A stretch of DNA of 64,000 nt, from NCBI GenBank assembly GCA_964058805.1, contig CAXKVV010000040.1, forward strand, positions 248,001-312,000, written 5' to 3'. This DNA is from Schoenoplectus triqueter. Its lineage: Eukaryota; Streptophyta; Magnoliopsida; Poales; Cyperaceae. A program made the position numbers and the translations under genes. Positions 36,701-47,965 of the stretch are shown here, piece after piece. Every line of letters begins with the position of its first letter. The first letter of the stretch is position 1. The notes under the pieces were generated by a model. The model was not told the DNA's origin. It searched no databases and was given only the letters and a program-made list of their open reading frames with translations.

Positions 36701-39700
36701 TGTTACATTCAGCATATTCTTTGAAAACACCAACCCCTTCAACTATCTCTTCAACAACTTCAAATGCCTTCTTCAGTGATTCAGACATGCACCTAGAATG
36801 AATATCTTGATTGAGTGATCCCTCAGATAGGTCTTTATCTTTCAATGCATCATCTGAAATTGATCAATTTTGTATTCTAAGATATAGTAATATTAGGGAT
36901 TTGGTTTGAAGTCAATGTTTTTAACATAATTTTTACTATTAATTTAAAGTACATTTACAAGTCTTATAGTTTGGGCGCATGAAGTACTAAGTAATCTAGA
37001 TTGAATAAGGGTATTGAAAAAAAATGGAGTAATTTATCCAGCCAGATATCATCAAACCATCTTAAGACGGAGACACCAGACATGCAAGTTCACGTAGCTT
37101 AGACAAATCTGTTACCACAAGATAAATCATACTACAACAACAACATAGCCTTTAATCCCAAATAAATTGGGGTAGGCTATTTGCATACTATATGGAGAAA
37201 TATAACAAAATGCACAACAAGGTCTGGTGGCCAGATATTTGCATCCAAGCCCTTGTAAATTAATATTTCAGTGAAACAACTTGGTTAAAAAAACCTATTT
37301 AGACGAAGTTTTCCAATACTACTTAACACGATAATATAAGTAACAAACCCTCTAGGAATCGACTTGACTAAAATGCAATACATTTGAAACTTCTATCCAT
37401 GGCATCATGAACTCACAGCAGATGAAACCCTCAATCATATTTCTTTCCAATACATTTATGCATCATACAGCATATTTTGCAGATTGTTGTGTTATGAATT
37501 TACCCTTCAATTTTTTTTAAAGAGAAGCATTGTCAAGCATAGAAGTTAGTATCTTACGATTCGATACGATACGAATGGATAAGAATACGAATCTATATTT
37601 TGTATCTCTAGAAAGAAGAATCTTAAGAATCGTGTATGTATCTTTCTGTATCTCGATACGATACGTATCCCAACGATACAATAATTTTAAGATACATATA
37701 CTTTTTCAACTTTACCTCTTCTGCTCGACTTCGCACATCCTGTTCGGCGATCAGATAACCCTAGTGTGAGAGGAAAAAAGGCGAAAAAAGAAAAAAAAAG
37801 ACAAAGAAAAGGAAAAATATGCCTGCGATTTGAGAGAGGAGTTAAAAACTCCAAGTACGAGACAGTACAAGTGGATAATTCTTATTTATTTCATTTATTT
37901 TATTCTTCCATGCAAGGACAAATGTAGTAAGGCTCGGGGGGGGGGGGGGCAGTTGACCCCTTGAATTTTAAAAAATAGCGCTTTCGATCAAGTTATTACC
38001 TGATTAATTAATGGGTTTGGACCCGATAAGTTATTGCAATCCGATTACTGACCCCCTCTAGCTAAAATTTTGCATTCGCCACTGCTCCCATGTCTCTCTC
38101 TCATAAACATGTATAGTATTTCTATGAAGCATCCAAAGTTGTAGGCAATTATATTAATTTTTGAAGACTCAAATAATATAGTCAATACCACTAAATTATA
38201 TTAATTGATTTGATTTAATTTATTCTCCTTAGATACTTTTCCCACACGTGCTTATTGTAATTTATTTTGTAGTGATTTTATTAGCTAAAATAGAATTATT
38301 TTATTTTATTTTCCTTAGATATTAATTAATATTATCATTGGACTATCATATGAGCTATAATAAAACTTTGTGCTCACATATATATATATAGCTCACATAG
38401 TATAAATTATGCTAGTATACTACATAAATGTGATAAAACGTTAAATAATAATATTTTCAAGTGTAAAAATTCACTACATATTAATTTTAGTTATTATTGA
38501 TTCATTTTAAGACAAGTTTGCGTATCTTAACGATACGATACGATACACGATACACCAATACGATACAAAATACTACGATTCACGATACAAAATGCGATTC
38601 AACTTCTATGATGAAGACATTCTTTTTTTTTAAATTGACAATGAATTAGTTTTATTTTATTAATGTTTAATGATTATATAGCATGCGACTTAAAATTACA
38701 TCATAGAAATATGATATATTTTGTTATTGAAATTTTCTTTTAATGAAATTCTTTCGTAACTACTTATATTACTTAATTACTAGAATAATTTAGCGTATCT
38801 TAAACGATTCGATACGATACTAAATACTACGATACATTATACGATTCGAAATCATTGTTGTCAAGCATTATTTCCTCTATCATTATCATCTCCTGGACCT
38901 TTTTTTCATTCTTACCTTGGGATATCCTTTCACTAGAAATGTGATTCTCCCCTCCAATCTGATCTTCTTCTCCCCCCCTCAACATGCCTCCAGCTTCAAC
39001 TGGATCTTGAAAGAAAATACTGCCCTTGTGCGTATTGTTCTGATCCAGGTCTACATGCATACCATTTTGACAAGCTTCAGCCAGGTTGACAGGAACCACT
39101 TCTGCGTCCATGAGCAAGGAGCAGGGCCCAGTGACCCCGGCAAACAAACAACGAATGGGGGTAGAATCCGGAAGAAAGTACTCAGTACCTTGTTGCATCA
39201 TCTGCAACGATAACAGTTTTGTGTGAATTCCTTTAGAATGAATTCAACCCACAATCCTGATGCATGTAAATAATTACTGTAGTAGAAACTACCTTAAAAG
39301 CCCGTACAACAATTCCTCCCATATGCGGGAATAGAGCAAGATGATTTGCCTCTGCTTTTTCTGCTCAAGTCAACATAAAGGGAAAAAAACAAAGCGGTAG
39401 AGTGAATTGTAAGCATGTAATTGCCTTTCAAACATATTTGGAGTAAATCATTTTATTAGATGAAGGTATACAATTTTGTTTATGTAGTTGGATTTCACAA
39501 AGCAAAAACATAAGAAGTCAAAACGACAAAGAAAATGAACGTAGGCCATAATAACTAGGTTTTTTTTGCAGCATGCGTAAGTACCCAAAATCGTGCTATC
39601 AACTGGGAGACATAGTAACTAAAAGTTCAAAAAGAGAGAGAGAGAGAGAGAGAGAGCGCTGAAGAGAAAAGGATCGTACTCTTTAGTGAAGAGATGTCGT

Positions 39701-39779
39701 CATCCGGGGAGACAGACATGGCGAAATTCAAGTCAAGCGATGATTTCACATAAACTAGGAAGGAATCTAAACTAGCCAT
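33761..39779 (-). CDS. Lysine-rich nuclear protein with C-terminal WRC zinc motif, seven coding exons
   Basis: Exons: 39779-39680, 39360-39293, 39201-38916, 36853-36554, 35965-35177, 34475-33945, 33870-33761. Phases are continuous, giving 727 residues. The last exon has Cys700-x9-Cys710-x10-Cys721-x2-His724 around GSGWRCSK, exactly the WRC spacing; WRC is a plant nuclear DNA-binding and nuclear-targeting motif known from GRFs. The N-terminus (MASLDSFLVYVKSSLDLNFA, then SPDDDISSLK) looks like the first strands of a ubiquitin-like fold (inference). The middle is lysine/serine-rich, low-complexity, with basic KKR clusters. Exons 5 and 6 are paralogous, and residues 359-439 are three 27-residue repeats. 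I do not recognise a named gene. The exon 6 acceptor is altered (separate entry). The ATG is preceded by AAGCAG, so a spliced leader is possible. Confidence 0.8.
34475..34505 (-). other. Lost splice acceptor of WRC-gene exon 6 with in-frame replacement
   Basis: Exon 5 is preceded by AAGTTTCAG|GTGAAAC. The paralogous position before exon 6 reads AAGTTTCCG|GTGAAAC, so the invariant AG is gone. The next AG (CTTCCAG|CAAGCGG, exon start 34475) lies 21 bases further on and keeps the frame, deleting seven residues. Confidence 0.7.
34476..36550 (-). repeat. Intragenic segmental duplication spanning exon, intron and exon
   Basis: The unit covers the end of one exon (ETNAAFENENTDMH), the following intron (CATAAAACTTGATTAAG side and TAAGTTGGAACAGAAA), and the next exon head. 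Copies are about 34500-35230 and 35980-36620 for intron and exon tail, and exons 5 and 6 for the exon body. Intron phrases such as GTTTTATGGTTAGTTCAATG and GACCACCAGCAAGGGAAGCC are nearly identical between copies. Confidence 0.8.
35403..35645 (-). repeat. Three 81-bp in-frame repeats in WRC-gene exon 5
   Basis: Copies at 35645-35565, 35564-35484 and 35483-35403 encode 27-residue units of the form EKVP-x2-SHLVDD/EPINE followed by RKPLKKR. Exon 6 has a single unit. The unit joins an acidic stretch to a basic RKPLKKR stretch that could be a nuclear-localisation signal. Confidence 0.9.
37541..38857. mobile_element. Insertion in WRC-gene intron 3 flanked by an 11-bp direct repeat
   Basis: TTGTCAAGCAT occurs at 37530-37540 and 38858-38868, flanking 1.3 kb whose ends are packed with CGATACGATACG-like phrases in opposite orientation. 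A 9-11 bp target duplication suggests a Mutator-type non-autonomous element, but terminal inverted repeats are poorly matched. A second set of GATAC phrases ending CAACTTCTA near 38608 suggests internal rearrangement or nesting. Confidence 0.55.
37930..38095. mobile_element. Small nested element with CAGTGGCGAATGC-type terminus and poly-G run
   Basis: On the minus strand the block starts GAGCAGTGGCGAATGCAAAA and ends in GGGGTCAACTGCCCCC, with a 16-base G run at about 37937-37952. CAGTGGCGRA is the terminus of many plant hAT/Tip100-type MITEs. No target duplication was read because of the homopolymer. Confidence 0.45.
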
Positions 39780-40260
39780 CTGCTTGAGTAAAACCTTTGA
39801 TCAGAATAATTTCCTACAAATTTTCAATTGATTCGAGTATAATAAGCTTCAAAGAGTTGCACACAATGCATGTCAGCCAAAAGCAGAAAACCTAGAACTA
39901 GGACTGATGTTTAAATGATCTACACAAGAGGGGTTCAACAGGCAAATGCAACAGAGAAGAGAAAGAAAAAAGAAAAAGAAAAAGAAAGAAAAGGAAAGGA
40001 GCAGCAACGCCAACGCCTAGGGCACTGTGCAGATAGATTTAGTGTGTTCGGCACTTACTTCGCCCCCGTTACGTCACAGCCGATCACCTTCGATCACGCA
40101 AAACACATAAAATCCCTTCGCATTTCTCCTTTTTCCCTTTCAATGGATCTATGGAATTGTGGAAGGAAGGGTAGAGAAATCGTTTCAATAGGGGGATAAA
40201 GGGCTACGGAGAAAGAGCTTTGGTATGTGCGAGAGAGAGAGAGAGAGAGAGAAGAGGCGC
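39780..40260 (-). promoter_or_regulatory. Promoter and 5' leader region of the WRC gene
   Basis: (GA)n on plus (CT on sense) occurs at 40228-40251, and purine-rich DNA at 39956-40003. A sense-strand ATTTGTAG|GAAATTATTC or AAGCAG before the ATG could be a leader acceptor. Exact TSS unknown. Confidence 0.35.
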
Positions 40261-41505
40261 TTCGCTTGGTCCCGGTGATATCGGAAAGAAGGATTTAGAA
40301 TTTAGAGGTTTAGAATCTTTAATGCCTCTTCCAACTCTTTCAAAATATAATAGCGGTTATTTAATTATTTTGTTACGATTTGCATTAGAGTGTTACTCTA
40401 CCCTGCAAATGAATCAAATTCAAGTTAGCTAATGTTTTAAGTTCGACTTGATATAGTTTGATCATTTCAAAGATAATTTAAAACTCAATTCGTTTAAATT
40501 CACGCTAGTTTGATTTGATTCATAATAATTTAAAATTGAGTTAGAAAACTAAATATGTTGAACTTGATATTAAAATGTGTTTTATTTTTATTAATGTTGG
40601 ATCCTTCATTTTATAATTTACGTCTGATTTTCAATCATATGCTCGGGTTATTTCACTGTTTCAAATTACGCAGACGTTAATTTTTTTTTTTTTTTTGAAA
40701 ACTCATAAATTTTATCCTAACTAATTGAATATATGTGTTATCAGATAGAATTAGAATTCATCAATAGAAATTAGAATTCATCAATAGAAATTTATAATTC
40801 AAATATATTTTTTTTAGATATTGAATAGTCCAAATATCAATAAAATTCGAACATTTCGATTGAACTATTCATAGTTTGATTTTGATTTGTATCCAGTTTT
40901 AATCGAGTTGATTCAATTTGAAATATTTTCGAATACGAACTTATTACGAATGATTTTTCAAATCGAACATGAACGAACTATAAAATTTTCATCATTCATT
41001 TCTAGTTAGTCGCCATTTTCAAAAATCATAACAGCGTACAACATCTTGATCGCCCAAGTGACAAAAATAATGAACGATTCAAATTTTCGCTGATTCATAG
41101 CAGAATCAGCCAAACAGCAGATCATTAATAGCCTTGAATCAGATTTTTTTTTTGTGTTTTTCATTAATTTACGTGTATTAAGTACCTAGCAAAAAAAAAA
41201 TCTATTATTGATTCAGAAAAATACTTACAAAATAAATATTAACTGATCAAAAAACGTCCCCTCAATTTATGCAACTGCGGAGCTGTAGAGTACGGATTTT
41301 TTTTTTCTTCTTTTGAATCGTCCAACAGCGATCAACACTTATGATTTAATAATAATAATTTATTTCTTGCATCAAAAAACATGCTTAAATTATATCGTTT
41401 AGATTAACCTGGTGAGTTCTCCGCATAAATAATCTCTCCAGACGATTTTGGTCCTAATTTATGACGCATCATTCCAATTACAGTTTTAAACTAGACATTT
41501 CTAGG
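40261..41505. other. AT-rich spacer with degenerate MITE-like sequence
   Basis: Between about 40430 and 41010, phrases like AAGTTCGACTTGATATAG and TCGAACATGAACGAACTAT resemble subterminal parts of the hAT-like elements, but no ends or target duplication could be set. A duplicated AGAATTCATCAATAGAAATT occurs at 40750-40790. No gene. Confidence 0.3.
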
Positions 41506-42001
41506 TAGGGCTGCAAAAGAATTAAATTTGATCGAACTAGCTAGTGTTTGAATTTGATTCGAAATCATTTTGTACTAAATCCAATTTCAAACAAAATCAA
41601 ACTCGAACTGAAATCGAACTCTAAACGAACTCAATTATTTTAATTTTTGTATTTATTTTCATATTATCATAAATAATTAGAGCTAAAATAATTATTATTT
41701 TATTAAATTTATATTAAAATTTAAAAACTAATATTTATTAATTTTATAATAAATTAATAATATCTTATTAATTTTATAATAAAATAATTATTTTATTATA
41801 TATATTATTGACTAAATAGTTAAAAATATATGGAAATAATTACATATCGAACTATTATGAATCAAACTTGAATTAGTTCATTAAAAAGTTATCAAAACCA
41901 AACTCGAATCGAACTGCAAAAAAGTCTAATTGAAAGAATCAAATTCAAGCTAAATCGAATCGAACACCGAACAAATTATATGAATTTTTCTTGCAGACAT
42001 A
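41506..42001. mobile_element. hAT-type MITE with imperfect 8-bp target duplication
   Basis: It begins TAGGGCTGCAAAAGAATTAA and ends AATTTTTCTTGCAGACATA, imperfect inverted termini of the same type as the 28803-30731 element. The flanks are TTTCTAGG (41498-41505) and TTTCTACA (42002-42009), six of eight identical. The subterminal regions carry TCGAACT-type phrases in opposite orientation. Confidence 0.6.
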
Positions 42002-43767
42002 TTTCTACATGCAAAAATTAGATTTTTTAAAATAGGCATACTGCATACATGAGAACTTATATTATTCGGGTACTTTATATACCCGATCGAATGAGTATTG
42101 GGCGCGGGTGCGCGTCGAGTATGGTACATACTAGGTACGATAAGTGGCGTATCTGATTATTTTAATTAATTTGACTAACCAATTCGATCTCCGATACAAC
42201 TGGGTGCGATCAAACTCAAAATTTGAGGGCATGAGTGAGTTTTGAATCCAAGAAGTGATTTACGTTCATTAATGTTGATAAGCCTCAATTATACATTATA
42301 TCAAATTATGTTTTATCTCGAAAGCTACATCTTTTATGTTAATTGTTAATATTTTTTTAGTTTTTATATCAAAATTGAGATACTGATGCATTTCATGTTT
42401 GATTACAAGTTTTGAAGCAAAATAGAGAAAATAACATGAGGAATGAAGATTTGGAACAACATGGCACAAAAAAATCACGTAAAAATCAATCACTGGATAG
42501 AATTGCGAACTATAATTTTAAAACCTGAGTTCTGCTGGCTTTGTTCTTCTCGATGCCTAGGATTACGGACTGTAATTATTAATACTTGTTGGCGGAATTC
42601 AAATTTTAAAAGCGATTTCTCAAGGAATTAAAGAAAAAAGCGATTTTTTGTCCAGAATACGTTGCTACCCCTGGAAAACTGATCTAAGCCGTCTTTAAGG
42701 AAAAAGATCATTAAAGAAGTGATCTTAGAAGAGAAATCAAGAACCAGACAATAAATTGAAGAACTTCTTGGTGTCCTCTCTTTTTTTCTCTTTTCTCATA
42801 CTGTGTTATGATTTAGACATTAACTTCTTTGACATAATTATGGCTAGACACCCTTCTAGGGGTCTAGGTATAAACTTGATAACTCGAATAGTATAATTGT
42901 ACTCGTTGTTTGATCTTTTTTCATTTTTTGATGTTTGTGATTATTGTTGTGATTGAATTAAATATATTATTTTAATCAATTACATATTATTTTAGAATTG
43001 AAGGTTGAAACTGAAAAGAAAAATCATAGATTCTGACTCAAAACAACAATTTAGGTTTTGACCCAAAACATCAATTAAGGTTTAACCCAAGTACCGAAAT
43101 GTGAATCCTATAACCTAAGAAAATACTGAATAAACTCTAAAATTTATATCAAGTGCCGAAAGGGAAAGTACATAATTTAGGTTATACCAAAGTGATTCGT
43201 GATCTCAATGGATTTAGACTCGTAAGGTGAAGCACCAAGAGGAGAAACTTTAATTATCTAGATATAGTATGTCACACCCCAAAATAAATAAATCAGATTA
43301 GGGTGCTTAATCCCGCCACGTATGCACAACGAGACGTGCGTAGAAAAGGCTAAATGAATAGAATAATACAACCACGGAATAAATGAAACAATAATCTTAT
43401 CTTACTATCTTAAAAAACATATAATGACTGAATTAGTTCAGTTGTTTTGTTTAAATGTTTTAGATTTTTTAAGACGTGAATTTCCAAAATTACCCTTCTA
43501 TTTTAAAAATAATGTTTGGATTAAAATTTTTGGAGATCACATGGTTGAGATTAGTTTTGACAGCGATGTTGTCTTCTCCAGTCCAAAAAGACTTTCGCTG
43601 ATTTCACCGTTCTAAAAAATGTTGCTCATGTTTTTCAAAAGTTCACTCACGTCTCTACAAAACCTCTATTTTTCTCTAACTTGCCCCTCCTCCAGACCCT
43701 GATCTGGCCCCTCCACGGAAACCACTCTTTCTCTCTCTCACCAGACCTCGCCCCTGTACCAGTGATG
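42002..43767. other. Spacer without recognised genes
   Basis: AT-rich DNA with scattered short frames. AGGTTTTGACCCAAAACATC near 43054 partly repeats the preceding GACTCAAAACAACAATTTAG. Nothing assignable. Confidence 0.35.
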
Positions 43768-44043
43768 AATAGGGTTAGGCGAGCTTTCTCTCTCCCTCTC
43801 TCGGTTTGAGGCGATGTCAACACACACGAGCGAGCATCACCATGGCACGGCGATCCTGAAGGAGATAGCGGTGGATTACTGACCGGAGGTGTGACAGGGG
43901 CGAATAGGGTTAGACAAGCTCTCTCTCTTTCTCTCTCTCTCTCTCGATTTGAGGCAATGTCAACACACACAAGCGAGCATCATCATGGCACGACGATCCT
44001 GAAGGAGATAACGGTAGATTACAGACCGGAGGTGTGCCAGGGA
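43768..44043 (+). repeat. Two-copy tandem repeat, about 135-140 bp
   Basis: Copy 1 (43768-43901) and copy 2 (43902-44043) both run AATAGGGTTAG, a CT tract, GAGGCRATGTCAACACACAC, GATCCTGAAGGAGATA, and GACCGGAGGTGTG. Copy 2 has a longer CT run. The frame reading through both is broken and looks like translated repeat. Confidence 0.85.
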
Positions 44044-45516
44044 CAAATTTCATGAGTATCTAACAATATTCAAAGAATTTGTGTTTGTACATGAATCTAG
44101 ATCGATGATATATGATCTCTTATAGTATGAAAGTTGAATGCCTCCAACATGCTTGATAAAATGCCTAAGCCAAAATTCACTTCTATTTTGACTTTTTATT
44201 TTGTAAATTTTAATGTTTAGAAAACTGAAATATAACTATGTTTGATTGTTGCTTGAAGTTGAGAGATGAACTTTAATATGAGAACATGCTCAATAAAATG
44301 TCTAAACCAAAATTCATTGTATTTTGACTTTTTATTTTATTTTATTTTTCTCAATTTGAAGGTTTATAAAACTAAAGTATAACACTATTTGATTGGTTTT
44401 CTTTTTATTTGTATTTGTTGTTTAGAAATGTGTGTAATAAAATTCATGTGCTCCAATCAGCCTTAAGCAACAAAGTAAGCTAATTGATTTTCAAATTACA
44501 AATTTGAGTAGGCTTCTTCAGTGTGTTATTAAGAAGTACAATAATGATTATTTGTGCATTCTTGGATATAAATTATTAGAGTGGTTAATTTTAAACTTCA
44601 AAATTCTTAATTACATTTCTAAATTAAGTACAATATGTTTCTCTCTCTTTGAACGGGTTGTGATTTGCTTTGAATTAAAAATATTTCTGTTATTGCCTTT
44701 GATTGCATCTACTTCTACTCTCAATGGTTGGTATCCTGAATCATTGCATAAAATTGAAGAAATCTAATTTCTTGATGTTATAATTCATTAAATTTATGTT
44801 GTTTTAATCTGGGGCATTTTTGAAACAGTTGACGATATAAGGAGACAGAGGAATGCACCTCAAAATGCATAGACACATGCATACAAGGTGGCGTTGGTTC
44901 TCTCGGCGAATGATCTCTCAATATTTGCAGGTCTTTTTTCCCTCTAAATATTAAATTCATGAGTTCTTAGCACAATATGAAATTTTAATTTTAGATCTGC
45001 AATTTGACAATCCTACAGGCCTCTTGTAGTATTCAAGGAAATATTTATTCACATGTGGTGAGGCCTTAAAAGGGTAACACTTCTATACCATCTCTACACA
45101 AAGCTAGCTGCTATTTGGAACATCCTAGGTGATTGTTTTCTTTTGTATATTTTAATGTGATCTATTTGTTGTGTGTGTGTGTATTTGACAATAACTATTT
45201 TTATCTTTTATCAAATATATGATCAAGATACAAAAAAAACTATTGTATACTTGAGATTTTTGGCTTTGTGATATTATACTAGATGCACTCAACGACTTGC
45301 AATGCCTTGTATTTTAATCATGCTTAATAAAATAAATGAAGGAATTGAAAGGGCATCAGTGTTAACTGACTATATTACTTCCAACTTACATAAAATATTG
45401 TTTTGCTTGTTACATTAAATATGCATTAAGCTGAATGTAAACTTGATGAGACAATTACATAATTTATTGTTCTTCTTTATTGAGAAATAAAGATAAATAA
45501 ACTCTAGGAATTAACT
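44044..45516. other. Spacer without recognised genes
   Basis: AT-rich. Two related phrases, ATGCTTGATAAAATGCCTAA (44149) and CATGCTCAATAAAATGTCTA (44284), each followed by CCAAAATTCA and a TTTTGACTTTTTATTT stretch, show an old 135-bp tandem duplication at about 44140-44400. Confidence 0.4.
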
Positions 45517-45653
45517 ATGGATCCGGCACTGCATAAGGCAGTAACACAAGGCAATCTGGAACTACTAAAGTAAATTTTGACAGTTGACCCAAAAAGCCTT
45601 CTATCTAGAACTCCTCAATAGAACACAACATTACATATTGCAGCACGCCTCGT
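45517..45653 (+). pseudogene. 5' fragment of an ankyrin-repeat (ACD6/ITN1-like) gene
   Basis: From ATG 45517 the frame reads MDPALHKAVTQGNLELLK, stop, ILTVDPKSLLSRTPQ, stop, NTTLHIAARL. This is the typical N-terminus of plant ankyrin-repeat membrane proteins: a first repeat starting MDPALYKA, and NTALHIAA as the repeat core. Two stops and abrupt loss of homology after residue 45 make it a relic. The unrelated direct repeat begins about 45 bp downstream. Confidence 0.75.
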
Positions 45654-45699
45654 TAACCGCCAATCTGCGGAAAGAATCCTCAAAGAAAGTGATCAAAAG

Positions 45700-47160
45700 A
45701 ATAATAAAAATAAAATATTGATCAAAAGAAAACACTCTAATACGCCCGAGTCCACTAAATGACGGGGTCGGTGGATAATCCGACAGGAAAATATGCGCAG
45801 TGTATATAAAGATCGGTGGGTCCCACATGCCTATGGGTCACCGTACGTAACCACAACGGTCTGGTTATGTAAGGTAACCTCAAACTGAGAATTATCCGGT
45901 CCGTCTCTCAGCACTACCATGCATTTAATGCATGATTAATTACTTAACTTAATTAATAATTAGTGATAGTAATAATATTTTCTTAATAATTATAATCTAC
46001 AACTTGATTATTTAATTCTATTAAATCTTATCTCGAGACTATTTCCCGATCCCTACTCCTATCATGTCTATGTGCAATATGATATGATATGATATGTGAA
46101 TGCAGGTAGGCCCCAAAATACAGATCAATTTACCGGATGCAATGACAGTTTAATTCGGATCTCTAAACAATGTTTGGTCAGAAAATACCGCAGTTCAGTT
46201 ATTTTAAAAATAATTTTATTTCTGGTTTGGGTTCATATTTCTAAAGAAAGAAAAGCAAGTCCCAAGAAACCGTACCTGAGAGTGCTGATGAGGATCGCAA
46301 AGACGCTATACTCCGGAGGCAACGTGTCAGTCTTGGGGTCGACATCCGCGTACGTGAGGTCAGGATCGGCCTCTAACTCTGCGAGTGGATCCGAGTCGAC
46401 TATATCACCTATTATTATTTTAAATTGAGTGTCCGTTAGTCTTTACGTGATTTAGTTCATAATTAATAATTAATTAAATTGATATTTTAATTAACATCCG
46501 TTCAGATTTTATCGTCTTTTTCTTAAAATTTCGGCAACTCTTCTGTTATAATTAGGGGTGTCAGAAATTTAATTAACACATATTTATTTATTTATTTGCG
46601 GTGTTTGCTATATTAATTACTTTTATGCGTGTCTTGTCAAATGTGTGTTGTTGATCCTTTTTTTCTTGTTTAATAATTTTATTATATTTTTCGTTAATTG
46701 ATTGAGTTACGTTGTCCGACATATCAGATTTGATAAATCGATAACATTCTAAATAACAACATAAGTACAAAGAATAAATGATTAACTCATTTTTATTGAT
46801 TTCATTTTGATTATAATTACTATTACATTGACCACAAGAAGTAAAACCTAAATTAAACAAAAATAGATAAATTGATTAATATATATATATATATATTTTA
46901 ATATATATTAATTATATTCTAAATATTATTTTTATTATACTCTTAAATTATATAATTCACTCACTTTATTATATATATTAATATTATATTTCTATAAGTT
47001 ACAAAATAGTTTTAGAATACAATAAAGGAAAAAGAAAGAGTAGAATAAAAGAAATTAAATTAATTAAAGAAAACGTTGTTATTTTATTAATGTGTTTATA
47101 AGATAACCAGAACTTAGTCATGGTAGGTTTTGGTTCTCATAAATCCGTCAGTAAAGATTT
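45700..47160. repeat. Large direct repeat, copy A (possible LTR)
   Basis: This is near-identical over about 1.46 kb to 49437-50945, in the same orientation. Shared blocks include AATCCGACAGGAAAA, GATCGGTGGGTCCCAC, ACCGTACGTAACCACAACGG, TTACTTAA..TTAATAATTAG and AAATCCGTCAGTAAAGATTT. The minus strand at about 46286-46413 has an exon-like acidic frame (DPLAELEADPDL, DVDPKTDTLPPEYS) bounded by AG and CAG|GTACGG. Two long direct repeats around 2.3 kb could be LTRs of a non-coding element, but TG/CA ends, primer site and target duplication were not found. Confidence 0.65.
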
Positions 47161-47520
47161 AAATCATCTAAATTTTGACCGATCCATTATTAAAGTAAAT
47201 TGCCACACAGATTTATTAGTCTCTTAACATGCTTAACTCTAACTTGCAATTTATTTATTTTGTTTTATTTTATTTTACATGGGTATAGTGCTAATTGATT
47301 TTAATTGAGTTTTGTGCTCTTTATTAAATTTGCATTGGTGTTTTAATATCACTTGATAATTCACAGTACATTCAATAATTATACTCCTTGCATTTAAATT
47401 TGATTTAGATATACATACTTTATAAAGTTTTAATTTGATCTTTGAGTCTTGTTCTTAAGATTCAAATTTATCTTCTTGAACTTTTGAATTTAATTGTATG
47501 CATTTTCTCATATAACGTTT

Positions 47521-47965
47521 AAATATATATATATAGAGAGAGAGAGCTTATGGTGCTTTGCAAAATAAAAAACCGTTATTGCTTCAGAATGAGATTTCAT
47601 ATCCCGAGGTCTCAAATGGTCAATCTAAGTTGTTCAATAATTTTTTCATGTCAAAATATTATAGTATATTAAATTTCATGATTTTTTGAGCTTTCTAACT
47701 ATTTTTTAAATTATTTTTAAAAACAGCCCTGAAATAGGTTATTTTCTTATGTTAAACAATGTTGTTTTTAAAAATAATTTTAAAATAGTTAGAAAACTCA
47801 AAAAATCATGAAATTTAATATTCTATAATATTTTGACATGAAGAAATTATTGAGCAACTTAGATTAACCATTTGAGACCTCAGGATATGAAATCTCACCC
47901 CGAAATAATAACGGTTTTTTACTTTGTAAAGCATCATAAGTCATCTCTCTCTCTATATATATATA
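47521..47965. mobile_element. Near-perfect inverted-repeat MITE flanked by (TA)n(GA)n and (CT)n(TA)n
   Basis: Core 47546-47943. The left arm GCTTATGGTGCTTTGCAAAA is mirrored at the right by ACTTTGTAAAGCATCATAAG. Arms of about 190 bp match closely (for example GAGGTCTCAAATGGTCAATC against GGTTAACC..TTTGAGACCTCA, and AAATTTCATGATTTTTTGAG in both orientations), with a short central AT loop. The whole folds into one hairpin. Related to, but not the same subfamily as, the 13532 and 58204 copies. Confidence 0.85.

Noticed and set aside
39915..40199. 94-codon plus-strand frame near the WRC promoter
   Set aside because: Starts in a purine-rich KEKERKGK tract and overlaps the likely leader of the opposite gene; no resemblance to a protein.
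43647..43970. 107-codon minus-strand frame
   Set aside because: Runs across the tandem duplication and CT tracts, giving RERERERE; no protein-like conservation.
46096..46428. Open 110-codon plus-strand frame, matched by 49823-50158 in the other repeat copy
   Set aside because: Both exist because the DNA is duplicated. Composition and the lack of any family resemblance do not support a protein, and the opposite strand has a more exon-like acidic frame.
46588..46860. Minus-strand 90-codon frame, also in copy B (50410-50637)
   Set aside because: Asparagine/tyrosine/lysine-rich translation of AT-rich repeat DNA; similarity between copies reflects the duplication.
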